Source: Leptotrichia sp. oral taxon 215 str. W9775
Lineage (GTDB): Bacteria; Fusobacteriota; Fusobacteriia; Fusobacteriales; Leptotrichiaceae
Assembly: GCF_000469505.1 (NCBI RefSeq)
Contig: NZ_KI272860.1
Span: 152,849-216,848 of the forward strand
Direction: 5' to 3'
Length of the DNA stretch: 64,000 nucleotides
The notes below the pieces were generated by a model, which did no database searches, had not been told where the DNA came from, and saw only the letters and a list, made by a program, of their open reading frames with translations. Shown here piece after piece: positions 61,572 to 64,000 of the stretch (its first letter is position 1; each line of letters starts with the position of its first letter). Made by a program: the position numbers and the translations under genes.

Positions 61572-64000
61572 CTATCTTGGTATTTCTTCCAAAATATATG
61601 ATTCTATGATGTCGCCTTCTTTTATATCATTAAAATCTTTAATTCCGATTCCACATTCCTGTCCCATGACAACTTCCTTTGCATCATCCTTAAATCTCTT
61701 AAGTGAATCTAATTCTCCATCGTAAATAATTATTCCATCTCTTATAACTCTTATTTTAGAAGTTTTACTTACTTTTCCGTCTACTACTATTGCTCCTGCA
61801 ATATTTCCAACGTTACTGATTTTAAATACCTGCTTAACTTCAATTCTTCCAAAGTAAACTTCCTTATATTCAGGATCAAGCATTCCTTTAAGGGCTTTTT
61901 CTATTTCTTCTGTTACATGGTAAATTACATTGTAGTTTCTAATTTCCACTCCAGTTTTTTCTGCCTCGATTCTTGCAGGAGTTGTAGGTCTTACGTTAAA
62001 TGCAATTATTATTGCATTTGATGCTTCCGCAAGTTTTACGTCTCCTTCAGTTACTGCTCCGGCACTTCCCTGAATAATGTTTATCATTGCTTTTTCGTTA
62101 TTCAGTTTCAGTAATGATTCCTTCAATGCTTCTACTGAACCTTTAGAATCTGCTCTTATGATACATTTAAGTTCTTTAAGCTGCTGTTCTTCCAGTTCCT
62201 GAGACAGACTTTCCAATGAGATGTGTTTCTTTTTATTCTGATCGTTGATTTTCTTTTCTTTTATGAAATCTTCAACTATCTTTTTAGCCTGCTTGTCGTT
62301 GTTTACTCCGTAAAGGACATCTCCGGCATTTGGAACATTACTAAATCCTGTAATTTCAACAGGCTGAGATAATGTTGCCTTTTCTATTTTATTTCCTCTG
62401 TCATCAAGCATTGATCTTACTCTTCCATGTGCTTCTCCTGCAACGAATATATCTCCGATTTTAAGTTCACCTTCCTGAATCAGTATATCCGCTACCGCTC
62501 CCATTTTAGGATCAAGTCTTGATTCTACAACTACAGCTTTTGCCCTTTTCTTAGGATTTGCCTTCAATTCAAGCAGTTCTGCTGTAATCAGTATAGTTTC
62601 AAGTAATTCTTCAAGGTTTATCTTCTGTTTTGCAGAAATTTCCACAAATTCAGTATTTCCTCCCCAGTCAGGTGACATAAGTCCATATTCTGTCAACTCT
62701 GTTCTAACCTTCATAGGATCTGCACCAGGTTTGTCAATTTTATTTATTGCTACTATTATTGGTACTCCAGCTTCTTTAGCATGTGATATAGCTTCTACAG
62801 TCTGAGGTTTTACTCCGTCATCTGCTGCAACTATAAGTATTGAAATATCAGTTATATTTGCTCCTCTTGCTCTCATTTCAGTAAAAGCTTCGTGTCCCGG
62901 AGTATCTATAAATGTAACCTTCTGTCCCTTCCAGTTTACCTGGTAGGCTCCTATTCTCTGTGTTATTCCTCCAGCTTCGCCTTCGATTATATTTGTGTGT
63001 CTTAATGCATCAAGAAGGGATGTTTTCCCATGGTCTACGTGTCCCATTATTGTTATAACTGGAGCTCTTTCCACAAGATCCTGTTCCTTGTCTTCAACTT
63101 CAAGATGATACTTTTCACCATAACTTACTTCAACAACTTCTTCTTTTTCAACTATTACTTCATAGTCAAGAGCTACTTCTTCAGCTTCCTCAAATGATAG
63201 GATAGCATTTGCAGTCAGCATCTTTCCTTGCATAAAGAATTTTTTTATAATATCGGAAACATTTATTCCTAGCTTTTCAGCCAGATCCTTGATAACTATT
63301 TCTTCTCCAATAGTTATCATTCCAATACTTTCGCCTTCTATTCTGATTATTTCATCCTTCATTACTTTTTCCTGTTTCTTTTTATTTTTTTTCTTTTTGT
63401 CATCTTTTCTGAAATCAGATCTTAATTCTCTTAATTTCTTTTCTTCTTCCTTCTGTTTCTTTTCCTTTTCGTATCTCTTCTTGTCAAATTTTGCTTTTCC
63501 CTTTACATTGTTCTTAGGTTTTTCTGCAATTGGAGAAGGGGCTATATCATTTTTTGGTGCTTCTTTTTTATTATTTCTGTTTCCAAAATTTCTACTGTCC
63601 CTTGTGTCATCCTTTCCTCTTTCGAAAGAACGTCTATCCCTTTGACCATCTCTGTTGTCTCTATTATCCCTGTTCTGATAATTTCTATTATCTCTGTTTC
63701 TGTTATCCCTGTCAAATGACGGTCTTCCATCTCTCTGATTATTATCTCTATTTTGATAATTTCTCTCCCTGTTCTGACTATCATCAAAATTTCTTCCGGA
63801 ATTTCTATCAAATTTACCGTCTCTTCTGTCCCTATTTTGATTATCCCTATCAAATGATGGTCTTCCGTCCCTCTGGTTATTGTCTCTGTTCTGATAATTT
63901 CTATTATCCCTGTTTCTGTTATTATGGAAATTTCTATTATTGTCCTTTCCATCTCTATTTTGATTGTCCCTGTCAAATGACGGTCTTCCATCTCTCTGAT
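61572..64000 (-). CDS. infB: Translation initiation factor IF-2, 5' part cut by the window edge
   Basis: GTPase that places fMet-tRNA on the 30S subunit. The C-terminal ~600 residues are canonical: APVITIMGHVDHGKTSLLDAL (G1), FIDTPGHEAFTEMRARGANI (G2/G3), VAINKIDKPG (G4) and the two later IF-2 domains. Upstream the frame runs on without stop to the edge: a lysine-rich segment, then a repeat region of Arg, Asp, Asn and Gln (QRDGRPSFDRDN units, RDNRNYQNRD) from about 63590 to 64000. A 596-codon start at 63362 would cut off this domain and is not preferred. The window ends before the true start. Regular IF-2 has a different, poorly conserved N-terminal domain. Confidence 0.93.
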   Translation of the reverse strand, partial: QRDGRPSFDRDNQNRDGKDNNRNFHNNRNRDNRNYQNRDNNQRDGRPSFDRDNQNRDRRDGKFDRNSGRNFDDSQNRERNYQNRDNNQRDGRPSFDRDNRNRDNRNYQNRDNRDNRDGQRDRRSFERGKDDTRDSRNFGNRNNKKEAPKNDIAPSPIAEKPKNNVKGKAKFDKKRYEKEKKQKEEEKKLRELRSDFRKDDKKKKNKKKQEKVMKDEIIRIEGESIGMITIGEEIVIKDLAEKLGINVSDIIKKFFMQGKMLTANAILSFEEAEEVALDYEVIVEKEEVVEVSYGEKYHLEVEDKEQDLVERAPVITIMGHVDHGKTSLLDALRHTNIIEGEAGGITQRIGAYQVNWKGQKVTFIDTPGHEAFTEMRARGANITDISILIVAADDGVKPQTVEAISHAKEAGVPIIVAINKIDKPGADPMKVRTELTEYGLMSPDWGGNTEFVEISAKQKINLEELLETILITAELLELKANPKKRAKAVVVESRLDPKMGAVADILIQEGELKIGDIFVAGEAHGRVRSMLDDRGNKIEKATLSQPVEITGFSNVPNAGDVLYGVNNDKQAKKIVEDFIKEKKINDQNKKKHISLESLSQELEEQQLKELKCIIRADSKGSVEALKESLLKLNNEKAMINIIQGSAGAVTEGDVKLAEASNAIIIAFNVRPTTPARIEAEKTGVEIRNYNVIYHVTEEIEKALKGMLDPEYKEVYFGRIEVKQVFKISNVGNIAGAIVVDGKVSKTSKIRVIRDGIIIYDGELDSLKRFKDDAKEVVMGQECGIGIKDFNDIKEGDIIESYILEEIPR

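Noticed and set aside
63542..63991. 149-codon - strand ORF of I/E/T repeats
   Set aside because: It is a shifted frame of the infB repeat region; the frame joined to the IF-2 core gives the Arg/Asp/Asn protein.
1..64000. CRISPR array, rRNA, prophage or insertion sequence
   Set aside because: No regularly spaced short repeats, no GC-rich RNA genes, no transposase, and only the two tyrosine recombinases described. The hsdS-associated one has no phage genes beside it.

Overview
The window is AT-rich, and its proteins look like those of a fermentative anaerobe of the Fusobacteriota, most likely Leptotrichiaceae (Leptotrichia-like). This placement rests on base composition and on general family resemblance: PTS enzyme I, a malolactic pair, a flavodiiron protein, topoisomerase I and Lon with lysine-rich tails, and an IF-2 with an Arg/Asp/Asn repeat region. 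No rRNA or tRNA gene, CRISPR array or insertion sequence was seen. Four genes lie on the + strand (a thioredoxin-like protein, mleA, mleP, an NlpC/P60 protein); all others are on the - strand, so most of the window reads right to left.

Layout: 1-11.4 kb holds ptsI (cut by the window edge), a flavodiiron protein, an ankyrin-repeat secreted protein, bcp, ftsH with a very long acidic tail, tilS, mltG and two exported proteins of unknown function. 11.4-21.1 kb is the accessory region: a type I restriction-modification locus transcribed hsdM - hsdS - tyrosine recombinase - second hsdS - AAA ATPase (DUF4143-like) - hsdR. The two hsdS genes share a 48-bp exact direct repeat. The second has lost its normal end and reads in frame into the ATPase gene, which also has its own promoter and an 11-bp perfect inverted repeat.

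21.1-24.5 kb carries a secreted thioredoxin-like protein and a malolactic operon (mleA-mleP). 24.5-29.3 kb carries a YgjP-like metallopeptidase, a NUDIX hydrolase, a PHP phosphoesterase, an orphan PTS IIC and an MBL hydrolase with an MscS channel. 30-41.4 kb is a long co-directional housekeeping run: ychF, a divergent uracil-DNA-glycosylase-like protein, a YycJ-like hydrolase, a pilin-like protein, yqeH, xerC, topA, dprA, a repeat protein and asnS. The dprA-topA-xerC order resembles the Bacillus dprA-topA-codV order.

41.7-46.3 kb is a pyrimidine operon, pyrB-pyrI-pyrF-pyrC-pyrE. It is preceded by a 68-codon U-rich leader ORF that ends inside an intrinsic terminator, the architecture of the enterobacterial pyrBI attenuator. 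46.3-48.4 kb has thrB and a thymidine kinase carrying a second, dethiobiotin-synthetase-like domain. 48.6-53.7 kb has an NlpC/P60 protein, cutC, a PHP phosphatase, an AcpH-like protein and L-serine dehydratase. 53.7-59.4 kb is the proteostasis cluster tig-clpP-clpX-lon. 59.5-64 kb holds recJ, rbfA and infB, the last cut by the right edge inside its repeat-rich N-terminal region.

The strongest candidates for undescribed biology are the recombinase-associated hsdS/ATPase arrangement, the pyrB leader attenuator, the thymidine kinase-BioD-like fusion, and a possible 55-nt RNA between pyrE and asnS. All calls come from reading the sequence; no database search was run.
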